DNA of 61,992 nt, taken from Kalaharituber pfeilii. Its lineage: Eukaryota; Ascomycota; Pezizomycetes; Pezizales; Pezizaceae. Location: NCBI GenBank assembly GCA_015179045.1, contig WHUZ01000160.1, positions 1 to 61,992 on the forward strand. The letters are read 5' to 3'. The notes below the pieces were generated by a model. The model was not told where the DNA came from and searched no databases. It saw only the letters and a list, made by a program, of their open reading frames with translations. The position numbers and the translations under genes were made by a program. Shown one piece after another: positions 41,301 to 52,410 of the stretch; position 1 is the stretch's first letter, and every line of letters begins with the position of its first letter.

Positions 41301-41335
41301 AATATTCGCGGTTGCTATCTCGACCGCACAATTTA
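35377..41335. other. 6-kb intergenic region with one possible coding relic
   Basis: AT-rich sequence with scattered TATA microsatellites, a T run plus GA repeat at 37737-37767, an A/G-rich run at 40021-40057 and a duplicated CCCCCGGCTCTGAT near 40636-40665. I see no intact gene on either strand. The only coding-like stretch is the relic at 38894-39228. The last 500 bases are the IPK1 promoter and leader, with T runs at 41085-41095 and 41129-41140. Confidence 0.5.
38894..39228 (+). pseudogene. Possible degraded coding fragment, RNase-H-like in outline
   Basis: A frame from 38894 gives FRLNKQHIRVRMKQSSAGG followed by AGWFAYVFQDKENCGG. After a frame change near 39103 it continues as VVDHVALLQLAIEMPPEQIL, KYEADNGSN and FQRSWTGQSL before a stop. 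The alternation of a GG-rich strand turn, a DHVALLQLA helix and an ADNGS acidic turn recalls an RNase H fold of a dead retroelement, but catalytic residues cannot be assigned with confidence. I report it only as coding-like and broken. Confidence 0.28.
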
Positions 41336-42696
41336 ATGGCACCTCCATCTACTTGGTTGGACAACACGACAACAGCTTCCACTGGATATTACGGTCAAAT
41401 TAATTACAATATTGTGAACTACCAACAAGATAATCATGCGACTCCGGTGACGGTAAAGGTATCGAGGGATGCTGCGATACAGGCTTCGGCATACTTGCAT
41501 GAAATTGTTCCCATGACGGTCAACAACGCTTCGGAGTGGGAATATTTAGGGGAAGGAGCATCTAATATAGTTTATCGATATACAGGATCCTTACCTACTC
41601 TTGTATGTCCCCTTCCAAATTCTTCCGAAACAAAGAATGACGTTAAACTAACATTCAAGCTCTTCAGGCACCATATATCCTCCGCATTCGAAAGGCCCTG
41701 CCTGGTGCTCCTTCAACCCTTGACCTCTACAAAAGCCTACAATCTACATTTATCCCCGTTCTAGGTTCCGACCTCGTCTGCCCTACTTTCCTGGCCCGCT
41801 TTGCTCCAGGTGTGGTCGCCAGTCTCAACTCCCATCTTGCACGCCTATCCAGTTGGGATACCCCTCTAGAGCTTCGCCGGCGACAAGTCAACGAGAATGG
41901 AAATAGCGTGATTGGCACTGGGAAGTTGGACGAAGAGGAGGTGTACGGCATGCTTGTTCTGGATATGTCTTGTGGTGCCTCTAGTGTATGGAGGGAAGGT
42001 GGATGGACTGACGTTGCGATGGTGGAGTTCAAGCCAAGGTGGCTCTCTCAAAGTGCGGATGCACCAACAGGATGGAAGGTATGCCGTAGCTGCGCAGTCA
42101 GAAAGATGCATCACCACCGAAGAACTCCTAGTGCGGATTCCGGCATCGGCTTGATGGACGAAGATGAGGAGATGGACCGGGAGAATAACGACCACTACTG
42201 CCCACTCGACCTCGCCTCTGAAAACCCAGTCTTTGTACGCCGCGCCGTAAAGGCTCTCCTCTATGGAGGCGCAGCGGAGGTCCATTGCAGCTCTGGTGAC
42301 GAGGACATTGATCTTGCAGGGGCGACTGGAGATGTCCTTACCGAACGATTCACTGCATGGTTGTCCCGCGGGAGCCCTGGCGCAGAAGCTATCTCTCGAC
42401 TCCGCCGCGCGCAGGAGAATTGGGGGACTCGCAGCGTGTTCGATGAGTCGCCTGGGGCAGGTAAGGAGACGGGCAAGGCGATGGCGGTGAGGGATTGTAC
42501 AGTATTTGTGCGGGTGTGGGCGAGGTGGGCAAGGGGTGGGGAGGTGGAGACAAACTTTGAAATGAGGGTCGGGGATTTGGATATGAAGAATGGGAGTGGG
42601 GGAGGTGCAGCATACTGGAGAAATGTGGAGAGGCGGTTGAGAGGGGGTGGGTGGTATGAGAGGTTGGAGGAGGGCGAGAGGGAGTGCTCTCGCTAA
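41336..42696 (+). CDS. IPK1: Inositol-pentakisphosphate 2-kinase
   Basis: Ipk1 phosphorylates inositol pentakisphosphate at the 2 position to make phytate (InsP6), which is needed for mRNA export and phosphate signalling. Exons are 41336-41602 and 41668-42696 (intron 41603-41667, GTATGT..CTAAC..CAG), giving 431 residues. The ATG at 41336 is the first in frame; the frame above it opens only from a TTG. Family marks are EYLGEGASNIVYRY (about 69-82, nucleotide-binding loop); LRIRKALPGAPS right after the intron; LVLDMSCG; MVEFKPRWLSQS (about 205-216), the EIKPKW-equivalent; the Cys/His group CRSCAVRKMHHHR; and YCPLDLAS (about 260). A Glu/Asp-rich loop separates the last two. The C-terminus is Gly/Arg/Trp-rich and weakly conserved. 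No break is seen. Confidence 0.93.
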
Positions 42697-42889
42697 GATG
42701 GACGTGACCGAGGTACCGTTGAGGCCCTAGGAACGTTTTCCTATATACCCTTTATAATTTCCTACCCTTTCCCTTTCCAATCTTAGCATTACGGAAAATC
42801 GCGAAAAAAATCGCAAAAAATCGGTGTTGGTGGCACTTATTTTTCTTTCAACTTTTGTTCAGTAGGTGTTGGTTCGGTTAGGCAAGCCT

Positions 42890-42929
<40 letters not shown>

Positions 42930-43688
42930 CGCTCTTACTGATCTCGGCATTCTGGTTTTTATTACGGATCATATCGGTGTCACGGGCGGTTATAAACGAC
43001 TTCAAAATATGTTTGGTGATGCGATGTTTTGTTTTTATTATATGCTTTTGTTTCTTTTTTAGTGAGCGCTGTAGAGATATGATTTACGATTTGCATACTA
43101 GCACTAGCTGTTTACGATTTCATGACTACAGGAACGATGTTATATTTTCGCTTTTCCTGTTTACTACTTGTTCTTTTTGATTTATTGTTACTGTTTTGTT
43201 TGATTTCGATGATGGCACTGGGGGGTGTTGGATTATTGGCCATGGGGGATTGGGATAATCAGGGTAATGGATACTGCTTGGTTCAAAAGCGGTTGTGTAC
43301 AAACAATGTGGTTGATGAAATAGAGTAGGAAATGCTGCTATCAATTTGATGTGTGTTACGACACGCTTGTTTTTATGTGATGTGACTTTTGTACCCACCA
43401 GGGCATTTAAGTCAGATACTATCATGTCATGATGGGTCATCAAAGTATCCACATCACTAACATTTCCTTCCCTTGCCCTACCATGGGGATCTCGGAAAAA
43501 TTTGTAGTCCACGAGAGCCCTATGCTAAATGCCAGAGTTAAGCCGAAAGGTCCCGGATGTAATTTTCGTAATAGGCAAGCACTTTGGCGATGATCATTGT
43601 GAAGTTTCGATTTCTACATGTCGCCTACTAGGCTCCAAGCTGTAAGACGGGTGGACTGATGGAAAGTATGAGTACATACATAAGTAGT
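42697..43688. other. Intergenic, IPK1 3' side, no gene seen
   Basis: T-rich DNA with a run of 37 T at 42893-42929 and further T-rich stretches to 43200. The short ORFs have random composition. Confidence 0.55.
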
Positions 43689-44185
43689 GGTTGCGTTACG
43701 TTACGTTGCGTTAGGTAACCCATGACAATCAACTAAACTCAAATGAGACGATGGTAGCTGATTTCCCCCAAGTAACCAACGTTACCATTGCATATCGTCA
43801 CATCCATAACATCACTCAAATAGGTGGTCATGAACACCATTGAGACTCATGCTATGTCTATGCTACTTGATACAGATTCAGATTCAGATGACTATGAGCT
43901 TTTGAATGGTGCATGATAGTAGAAACTGGGGAGCTTTCATGTGTAAATTGGGTATACTCATGAAGTGGTAGAATTAAGACCACCATTGTCTAAAAATTGC
44001 TGATTTAGGTTAAAAAACTGGTCAAATACCCCAGGTAGTTAGCTGACAACAGGCTGCATAACCTTGTAGTTACGCGAGGTAACGATGGTAACGCGACGAT
44101 TAGGCAATGTAACACGTTACGAAATCAGCCAATAAGAGCTTTGCTTGTGTCATGTTACCTCACGTGGCGGTTACGTGACGCAAAC
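43689..44185. mobile_element. Candidate non-autonomous TIR element (about 0.5 kb)
   Basis: Imperfect terminal inverted repeats of about 32 bp: left 43689-43720 (TTGCGTTACGTTACG..AGGTAAC) and right 44154-44185. The reverse complement of the right arm reads TTTGCGTCACGTAACC..AGGTAAC. About 70% of positions match, with both ends of the arms best kept. The interior has more GTAAC/GTTAC words (44060-44125) and no ORF. No clear target-site duplication was found, so the ends are approximate and the element is old. Confidence 0.55.
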
Positions 44186-44621
44186 GCAATTTTGGGAACT
44201 GGGGGGGGTTTGGGAACACAGATTGTCGTGTAAAAGCAGGATTACGTATACGCTCGAGGGGGCTAGGATAATATACTTTATTTATAATCAATATTATTCT
44301 CCATCAGTGCCACTGCGCTGACGAGAGTATTGGGCATAAGTGGCAGTGAGTTATTATTAGTTTTTTCTCATTAATGGATGTTTTGTGATGCCCGAGTAAC
44401 TTCTTGAGGGAGTCTAGTATTTGAAAGATGAACATACATGCCTGATACCGCGGACATATAATATAGAGCATTACAGCTGATATGTGAGATGCTACATTAG
44501 TAAGTATGAGGGCGGCACACCCCTGGTTGGATAGCTTCATAATGATCACGTAGATCACGGGACATGATGCATTACATCCTAGCACTAAGTAGTGCCTAGG
44601 ATTATGCTACCTTCTTGTACT
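44186..44621. other. Spacer between two TIR elements, no gene seen
   Basis: AT-rich sequence with a G run at 44201-44208. No supported feature. Confidence 0.5.
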
Positions 44622-44623
44622 TA

Positions 44624-45441
44624 TGGTTGGGGACGGCTTTAACCGACACTATGTAACTCTTCAATTTGCTTACTAATACAGGCCTTTTTTTTTTTTTTTT
44701 TTTTCGTTCGCCGGCCCCCTACCGCACGGAATTCCACACCTTCCGCTCTCGCCCTCTTTCTACCATACAGAATACCACACCCCTCGCTCGCCCTATGCTA
44801 TACGGAGCACTGGGTCCCTTGCTTTTCGCTTCCTCATGCCTTTACCTCACAGAATAGTGCGCATACCGCTCTTCGCTTCCTCACCCTCTACTGTATGGAA
44901 TACCGCGCTTCGCTCCATCTTCTACCATAGAGCACCATACATTCTCTCACAAGTATACAGCATATTCAGTGTGATACCTCTCAGTACAGTACCTGCTGCT
45001 TTACATTCTGTAAGTACTGCTTCTATCTTTCACTACTATGAGCACTGTATGCGATTTCTTAATGCATACTCTAATGGATATACTTATGAAACTAAACAGT
45101 TTCAGGAATATGTATATAGAAATCATGCAAGTGGTAATTACATGTACTTTAGACTTTACTCTTTTAAGTAATTTTTTCTTGCTTACTAATATATAATTTT
45201 ACCTAATATGTATTAGTAGTATGTAACTCGGTTAGGGGTCCCCCACCAAAATTTACCTCTCTTTAACTTAGGATAACTTTTTTAGAAAAATTCATAAAAT
45301 TAGAAATATGACATAGATTTATTCTTTACTCAATTCTCTTTATATCTATGAGCAGTTTAAATTTTTTTTGATTTTTGTTGCATCGGTGATCGGTGTTGAA
45401 ATTTAGGATCAAAATGTGCCGGTTAAAGGTGTCCCCAACCA
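44624..45441. mobile_element. Non-autonomous Tc1/mariner-like element (about 820 bp) with internal tandem repeats
   Basis: The ends are inverted copies: TGGTTGGGGACGGCTTTAAC.. from 44624 and, on the other strand from 45441, TGGTTGGGGACACCTTTAAC... About 23 of the first 26 positions agree. Each end is preceded by TA (44622-44623 and 45442-45443), the duplication expected of the Tc1/mariner superfamily. The interior has no transposase. It holds a T run at 44683-44704 and then six degenerate units of CTACCATACGGAATACC type (44717-44945). Confidence 0.8.
44717..44945. repeat. Six-unit degenerate tandem repeat inside the TIR element
   Basis: Units built around CTACCATACAGAATACC and TTCGCTTCCTC-type spacers begin near 44717, 44760, 44793, 44840, 44888 and 44922, so the spacing varies from 33 to 48 bp. 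They are diverged from one another, unlike the near-identical element ends. Confidence 0.7.
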
Positions 45442-45443
45442 TA

Positions 45444-46575
45444 GTTCTCAACTTAAATAAGGTTGCGGAAGTTGATCCTGATTTCACCCAGCCCAAGTAG
45501 GAAAGTGTGACCCACTATTGTAACTGTTCACTTTCCCTCAACGGGCATTTCCATTCTGGGACTTTGGAGGTGCTTCAGTTCCCTGCAACCAGACTATCAG
45601 TTCCCATTGCTTCTTCCTTCTCCTCGTCCTTTCCTTCCTCTCCGTTTATCTCGCCTTCTCATGCTTTTCCTCTTCTCCGGATGACGATAAATTCGATTGA
45701 TGGATGACTCCGCTCGTGTGTAGATTGCCGATTGCCCTTGATAAATTGATTCATGCAATTGTCCTTTCTCTCGGATGGGTGGAGTTATATATCATTGGTG
45801 TGATATCCGAGGGAACAAGAGTAGAGTGTGTCGTCCAGTTTCTTGGGCTGGATTGTGGGATCGGTCCCGCATTTTGGGAACACACGTCATACTAACCTTT
45901 AAGGAGAAGATGAAGAGATAGCATCAATCCAGAAAAGATCTCCGTACTGCTATCAAACCATGCGTTTGACCTAATTTGAGTACAAGATGAACATTGGAAG
46001 GTTAATCGAAATAGAGATGATTGAGGCAGCAGTTTGTAAGGTTCGTTGTTGAAATCTCCAGAATTGTTGAACTTTTCTTGTCCTTTCCCTTTTGCATTTA
46101 TACTAAAAAATACCCGCATATCATATGCAATCATTAAGAAAAACAATAAAGATATATGAGGCTAAAAGATATAAAAAGCCGAGCCCTAACTTGGAAAGAT
46201 TATTTAAGCCAATCCACGTCATCGGAACATTATAGAAGAATAAAACAATGCGCCGTGCTCCACCTACCCAATCCAAACAACAGTACGGCCCCCCCCCCAA
46301 AAAAAAAAAAAAACCAACTGAAAAAGGGAAAAATGCCGCCAGCGGTGCTCTTCTGGGCAGAGAAAAGAAAGAGCAAGATCTATACAGTGGAAATAGAGAG
46401 AAGAAAATGGAACAACAAAGATAACGGAAGAGCCAAGCACTATGATACCTACTTCCACAGGGAAATGAAATAAAGATTAGGTTTGGGATGAATGGAAACA
46501 AACAGGGATATTTGGTAAAATGGGAAACTATCCATCGGCAACCACCTTCAAGCCGAACGGTGCGCATTCCTTGCA
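45444..46575. other. Intergenic, no gene seen
   Basis: AT-rich sequence between the TIR element and the 3' end of the Cys-rich membrane protein gene. A mixed C/A run lies at 46291-46313. The short ORFs look random. Confidence 0.5.
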
Positions 46576-48441
46576 CTATAATGCCCCACTCATACTTGCC
46601 ATGTTTGGGCCTAGTATTGGGCTCTTTGGAGGAATGAGCGGTGATGGCGGGGAACACTCCAAATGAACGTCGCTGCTGATTGAATCTTGCGCCCTTGGGC
46701 CTTCTCTCACCACAGGTCTTCTATCACCTTCGGGTGCCACTATCGATACGCTGTTTCTCCCTTCCCCTCTATTCACAGCCAGCGATGGCTCCGGCTCCCT
46801 TATTTTCCCCTTTCGCTTCTCAGACTGGTCACTTGATATCCCCCCAAGCGTGACCACATCTGGATTCTTCTCTCCAACGTCGCTTTGCCTCCATGGTGAT
46901 GGCGTTGAAGGGGTCAATTCTGGACTGGCTACCCATTTACTCCAGCTATGACTAGAATTTGAGGGCGAGGCCATACCAGAACCGCTGTTACCACCACCCC
47001 TTATGTGGACCGGTCCATCAGGGAGTTGCTCCATTGCCTGTGCCTCCTTCAATTTTCTCCGATAGTGCCTTCCAGTGAAGAAGACTGTGGCTCCTATGAT
47101 ACTGAGACCAAGCACTCCTCCCACTACCCCCCCAACGATTGCTCCAACTCCTGTGTATATCGGAAAACTGTGGTTCGGATCGTCGTCGTCATCCACGCCA
47201 TCCTTGTCACTATCATTGAATTCGTCTTCTTCGTCCTCATTTCCCTGTTCATCATCATCGACTGACTCTTCGAGCCTCCCAACCTCGTTGGTATCATTAC
47301 TTCGCCCCTCATCTCCAGAAACTGATATTGGCGGCTCGGTGATGGTGGGCGTTGGCTCTGCGGTCATTCTAATGGATGTACGATGGAACTCTGGGTCGAA
47401 GGAGCCGGTATGAGTGTGTCTTGGAGGCTTGTCTGGGACCTCCACAATGCCAGTTGGCATACTAATTATAATCCAGTCAGTGAAATGAGACTATGGGCGA
47501 AGGTCTAAAGCCTTCTCAAAATGGGGTATGCTTACCAAGCAGGGAACCCTTCCCATATTGTGGTGCACACCTCAAATCCAGTGTAGCTGTAGCATGCTTA
47601 GTATTAATCAGCAGCAATATTTGTAGAAATCACTTACCAACAACCTTTTTCCTTCCCTTCATCTTCCACCAATTCTCCCGCATTATCAACACACTTTGGA
47701 TTATCCAAGCTTAGACCTATGCACCCATTAGCATCCCCCTTGCATATTCCCCTTGCATATTCCAATGCCCAATATTTCCAGGTGAGGAGAATTCACATTC
47801 AAGTGGTTCATCACAAGTATGTCTGACATATCATTAGTTTAAGTATTTTTGACGGATAGTATGGACTTACTCACCCTCGCTCGCAGCAAAATTCAAACTC
47901 TCCATTCGAAGTACAGTATGAGTTTACTGGGCATGCGACTTTATGTCACCGTTGTCAGCCGAATTATCTTGCACTCTTGGATGTACATCACATGTTGAAA
48001 CGAAAGGTGTCGTGACTGCATACTTGATGCTTCTTCGTTACAGCATTGCGCAACGCAGGTATCCCCACACTTCTCCAATCCCATTCCAATGCATTGCTCC
48101 CTGGTCACTCCATCGTCCGAGCCCTCTACCTTTGCTGGGATTCCTCCGTCAGCATCGCGCTTCCGGGTATCGATGCGAGAAACTGCATGTGGAGAGAATG
48201 GGTTCTTTTGTCTCGGTACTAGGCCGAGCATGGCCACCGCTCCCTGTGGAGACTGAGGTGAAATTCTTGCTGGAGTAATGTCTCTACGGTATGATAAGAC
48301 GTTGGGACATAGGAGGATGATCATGATCGTGGTCAAGAATAACTGCCGCGCGGCTTCATAGGGAACTATCCGCCGTCCATAGGGTGGCGGTGCTGTGGAA
48401 GCAGAGTAAGAGCTCCACATGGTCCACGTCATTGATCTCAT
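46576..48441 (-). CDS. Cys-rich single-pass surface protein with acidic stalk, unknown family
   Basis: Exons are 48024-48441, 47875-47938, 47638-47751, 47536-47586 and 46576-47461, totalling 1533 nt and 510 residues with consistent phases. The third acceptor (47752) was chosen over a nearer AG at 47823 because only it keeps the frame. Order: a hydrophobic segment QLFLTTIMIILLCPNVLS near residues 34-51 (signal or anchor); a Cys-rich module with GLEKCGDTCVAQCC, ACPVNSYC, FEFCC, GICKGDANGC, NPKCVDN and CCYTGFEVC; a Ser/Thr stalk with an Asp/Glu run; a transmembrane helix GVGAIVGGVVGGVLGLSIIG with basic stop FFTGRHYRRK; and a cytosolic tail of about 180 residues rich in Ser/Pro. The plan is that of a fungal wall sensor or receptor, but I recognise neither WSC, CFEM nor Mid2 spacing. 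The start could be any of several Met codons between 48441 and the hydrophobic segment. Confidence 0.75.
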
Positions 48442-50152
48442 GGCTTTCCTTCCCTTGAAAAGGGAGTCTTTGACGATTAAATTTGCCAAATATAAGTCGA
48501 AGACTGACCGTGGCCGCTCCAAAAGCCGAATGTGACTCCAAGACGAAGTCCCTCCTTGGCCTGCGTTCACTACGGAGCAGCTATGAGAAGACGGTGGAAG
48601 AATTCTTACTTTCGGCAGAGAGAGTTTCCCACTAGATTGTCCACTCTGTGTTTAGTCTGAAGGTTGGCAACGGAGCATAGGATGTTCGGACTTGAAGTGT
48701 CCTGCGGATCAGTACGCAATAAATCGTTAATAAATGAACCACTCTGAACACCCTTGAGGCGGGAAATAGAAAAGGAAGGAGTATCTACTCAAAAACACGG
48801 CTGGAAGAGCTCCTTTGATTGGCGATGTATGCAACTGCGAGGGGCATGAGCTGCTGCACCTACTCGCTAAACAATAATGATGATTTGTGGTGAAGGTTCA
48901 GGCTGCCTTTTAGCTATCTGTCGGTTCAAGCTCTCCTTCCGCTCCCTTTTTCTTCCTTCCTTCCTTTTCCTCTTTTTTTCTCTTTTTTCTTCCGTGAACA
49001 CTCTAATATAATTCCTGGCAACTCACCTCACGTTGACCGGCTGGAATTAGATGGATGCAAGATATGAAAGTGAAGGATGATAATGCACACACAACAGAAG
49101 GTAAGAACGCAGTTGACTGATCCATGTGCAGGCCATACTGAAACCCCCATTCATACTTGCTAACTACAAGTAACTGATGTTCTTTTATACTATGCACTGG
49201 GGAGGTGTTTAATTCCCAATCTTCGCTCAGCGCTGAATAATTTCCTCCTTTTTTTATGGAATTATCATCATGACTGATATCATTGAGGCGTCGGCACTAG
49301 GCTGGAACCTGCTGTGCAGCGCATGCAACATCCAAGACCGGGTACTGGGATCCGATCGAGACTTTTCGCTTCCATGCAGTGATAAACCGGGACGTCGAGC
49401 AAGGAATGGAAATTCCAGTGCTTGCAAACAGTTGAGTCTTCAGGAATCATACTGCAGCCCAGCTTATCGTCGAGCACGCTGGGAGGGAACGATATTGCCG
49501 CTCTGGCTCGTATTTTCTGCTTCACCCTACTCCTCCAACACAGCAACTGAGCGTACCGTAGAACGTAACTGGAGCAGGAGGAAAGCCAAGGGCCTTAGCG
49601 TTGATCTGCGGGCTTGCACGAAGTAATTCCATTTCGGAAACTTGGCCATCCAACATTGTCTCATGTTCAGAGCGGCCGAGGAGGGAGTTGGAATATGAGT
49701 AGGATTGCATGGGTGATGTCTGTGAGAAGCACTATTTACAACAATGAAAAATAGAAAACTTCATCCACTGGAACCAGTGTTGACCGAGGGGTAGTCGCAG
49801 CAATTAGATTGTTCCTTTTACCTTTTTATTCTTCCTTCCATTTTTTGTCTTCGGGTATCGAGTCTCCTCCAAAATAGCTCCGCTGCTTGTTCAAGTTCGT
49901 GAGTGTGGGAACAAGCGTACATAGTTGCAATTGACGCTAGCGAAAAGGGGGAAATTTGTCGTGTGCGCACTTTCCAAGACTGGGCGAGCTTTTTATTGGG
50001 CGCGAGTGGCTAGGTTGCTAGGATCCTGGAATAATCAGGATGATCATGATGAAAAGAATTAACTGTATTGACACTGCAGTGGCGGTGATGAGTAAAGTTT
50101 TTTTTCTTTTTCTCAAGGCAATAAGTGACAAAGACCTACAGTATTACTAGCT

Positions 50153-50220
50153 AGTAAAATATGTATTCGAACACAGCGCATAATGTGCATTAGTACCCCT
50201 GTCCGAATACATATTTTACT
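50153..50220. repeat. Inverted repeat, 17-bp perfect arms
   Basis: AGTAAAATATGTATTCG (50153-50169) and its exact reverse complement (50204-50220) flank a 34-nt loop. Weaker complementarity extends outward for about 15 bp on each side, so a palindromic mini-element of about 100 bp is likely. Confidence 0.85.
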
Positions 50221-51057
50221 GGTTAGTACAGGAAGGTTTTTTGGATTCAGTTGTTTGGGGCGAGGAGAAAATTTTGATAAGTTGAGATGCTAGGGCTCGC
50301 TCCCCGCGGTAGACGCGCATGGGTGCGTATGAGCTTGTAGATTGCGAACTCACGGAGGTTGGATTTGATTTCCGTTTGGTTGGTTAGTACAATAGTTGTA
50401 CATGGCAGTCCCGATCCGTCCGGGGTCGCACCGACTGCCCGATCGTTCGCAACAGGAGGAAACGGGCTGCGAGGAAACATTTCAAAGCAAGTGCGATGGA
50501 AAACAGGTTTTATTCTTTTTTCCATTGGACTGGGATGCTTTTCTGTGACATCGAAAAACTCATGGGTTTTGTTTTGGATAGTCAAATCTAACAGGCGGAT
50601 TTACGTTAGTGCATAATGTTTTGCAAGGAATTATTGTGGTCTCGTGTTGGATTACCGAATGCGGCTGTATGTAATTGGGCCAGAAACTGCACAGGGTGAC
50701 TCTATACTGTATGCGCATGCATGTCGGGACAATCAATATGCAAATATATGGTAGGTTGTGCCGATTGAGGTAAAATTTTGGACGATTACAGGCTTGACGT
50801 CTCTGTGATACCGATGAATGATGATGTGCGAGCTGCGCTGGGTCAACTTCAGCTAGATGTACTCTATGCTGCTCGTTGGTTCAGGGTGAGTGTGGGGTGG
50901 GAGCCCCGGAGTTCTTGGGTTTGATACGAATTGTAAGGACAGAGCCCAGAGGACGAAGCCTAGTAGGAGAGTTCAAGTCTATTGTGATGATGATGTTCTC
51001 TTGTCTCGAGTCTATGATAAACTAAGGCTTTAAATACTGTGGTTCGCACACCAGAAG

Positions 51058-51175
51058 CTTCTGTCACCGCTGTGCGCCATATCGCCATGCAGCCCTGGCT
51101 GCCCATGTAGAAGATTCTGTCACCGCTATGTGCTATATGTAGCCTGACACCGCTACGCGCCATTTGCGCCATGTA
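51058..51175. repeat. Three degenerate direct repeats of about 24 bp
   Basis: TTCTGTCACCGCTGTGCGCC, TTCTGTCACCGCTATGTGCT and CCTGACACCGCTACGCGCC occur in series, separated by unrelated spacers of about 20-40 bp. Confidence 0.65.
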
Positions 51176-51371
51176 CTCGGGGGTAGGGGAAAATACTCAG
51201 AAGCGCTATGCATGCATAATGTGCGCCACCTGACCGGGGTTCAAAAGTGAAGTACTCCGTAGGTTGACTTTTTGTCGAAAAGTCTCCAGAACAATATTGT
51301 ATGGGTTTTACACAAAAATACGACACACGTAATTTTAACTGCATACAAGTCAATAAATTGTTGCATAATTA

Positions 51372-52408
51372 CAGTCACATGGCAAAAGAAAGTGTACACC
51401 TTTGCATAATCTTTGGCCTGTGCTTGATTAAGACATACAGTACCACACGCGCGTATCTTGGACATATGTCTCACAACATTGTACTATATTGGGAATTCTG
51501 ACCTGGAGACAATTTTCAAAATTAAGGAGTAGAAAAATATAAAGCCGACTCCTAAAGGGGACCGGAAGTTAAGAAAATATCTACAGCTGCCTACAGGTAA
51601 CTGACAGCCGAATTTACAAAATCCTACCTAATAATATCATCTCAAACTGCTGCCCCCTCAGCTAATATTGCCGGCACTTCTGCCTCCAGTACCGCCTCTT
51701 CTACTAGTACCAACACTACTGCTCCTAAGAAACAGATGACTGACTTTGAAAAAGGCCAAATTGTCCTTCTGCACCAGCAAGGGTCATCATTTCAACAGAT
51801 TGTAGATCAATTGGGTTGGCCTAAGAGTACTATTCAAGCTTCAGGCTTTTCTCAAGTGTTACAAGGAGCGAGGCACTGCTGAAAATATGCCTAAGAGTGG
51901 AAGTCCAAAAAAGCTAAGTGAGAATGTTATGGACTCTATCACTGCTTTGCTTGATTGCGACCTATCTCTATCAAAGCTCTCTTACAGGAAAATCTAAAGG
52001 AAACTCTAGACAACTAAGTTCACTTGCGAACCCTCGATCGGAACCTCCAGCATAAGGGCTATCAGAAGTGGAGAGCTAGGAAGAGACCTAACTTTGGTAG
52101 ATGAGGCGGCATGTTTAGTTAATGAGATGGCAGGTTTGGCAGAAGAGACGAACTTGAGAGTCTTTATGAATAGGGTAGATTTCTGTTTTAGGTAGATATA
52201 GTTATAGATAGGTGACGGTATATTTCTTATTGACCTTTAATCTCCTTCAAGAGTTATCTTCAAATTTTACTTTGCCCCAATCTTACAATTCAACTCCATT
52301 TCAATGTTCCTTATTGGCGTTACTGGCGGTAATAGCGCGTATGCAGGTCTAAGACATCAAATTATGCAAATTTAGGTGTATGATACACTTTCTTTTGCCA
52401 TGTGACTG
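51372..52408 (+). mobile_element. Tc1/mariner element, transposase gutted (1037 bp)
   Basis: Perfect 25-bp terminal inverted repeats start CAGTCACATGGCAAAAGAAA (51372-51396; reverse complement at 52384-52408). Similarity continues inward through a GCATAAT word. TA flanks both ends (51370-51371 and 52409-52410). The plus strand carries the N-terminal DNA-binding part of a Tc1-type transposase, but the catalytic DDE part is missing, which explains the short length. The perfect ends against a ruined gene suggest it was mobilised in trans or moved fairly recently. Confidence 0.94.
51640..52103 (+). pseudogene. Tc1-type transposase N-terminal fragment, frameshifted
   Basis: A Ser/Thr-rich lead precedes MTDFEKGQIVLLHQQGSSFQ and QIVDQLGWPKSTIQ, the first helix-turn-helix of Tc1-family transposases. 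A +1 shift near 51838 moves to FLKCYKERGTAENMPKSGSP, the linker of that family. Stops at about 51996 and 52016 follow, then TLDRNLQHKGYQKWRARKRP, matching the second helix-turn-helix (usually RTVRRRLHEAGL..ARKKP). The frame ends at 52103 with no trace of the DDE catalytic domain. It cannot encode a working transposase. Confidence 0.9.
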
Positions 52409-52410
52409 TA

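Larger units (their letters stand above)
48442..51371. other. Intergenic, no gene seen; two small repeats
   Basis: The first few hundred bases are the promoter side of the Cys-rich protein gene, with a CT-rich tract at 48935-48995. Beyond that I see an inverted repeat at 50153-50220 and three imperfect copies of a TCTGTCACCGCTGTGCGCCATAT-like unit between 51058 and 51175. No ORF has family character. Confidence 0.5.

Noticed and set aside
41285..41335. N-terminal extension of IPK1
   Set aside because: It begins at TTG; the first in-frame ATG is at 41336, just before the expected family start.
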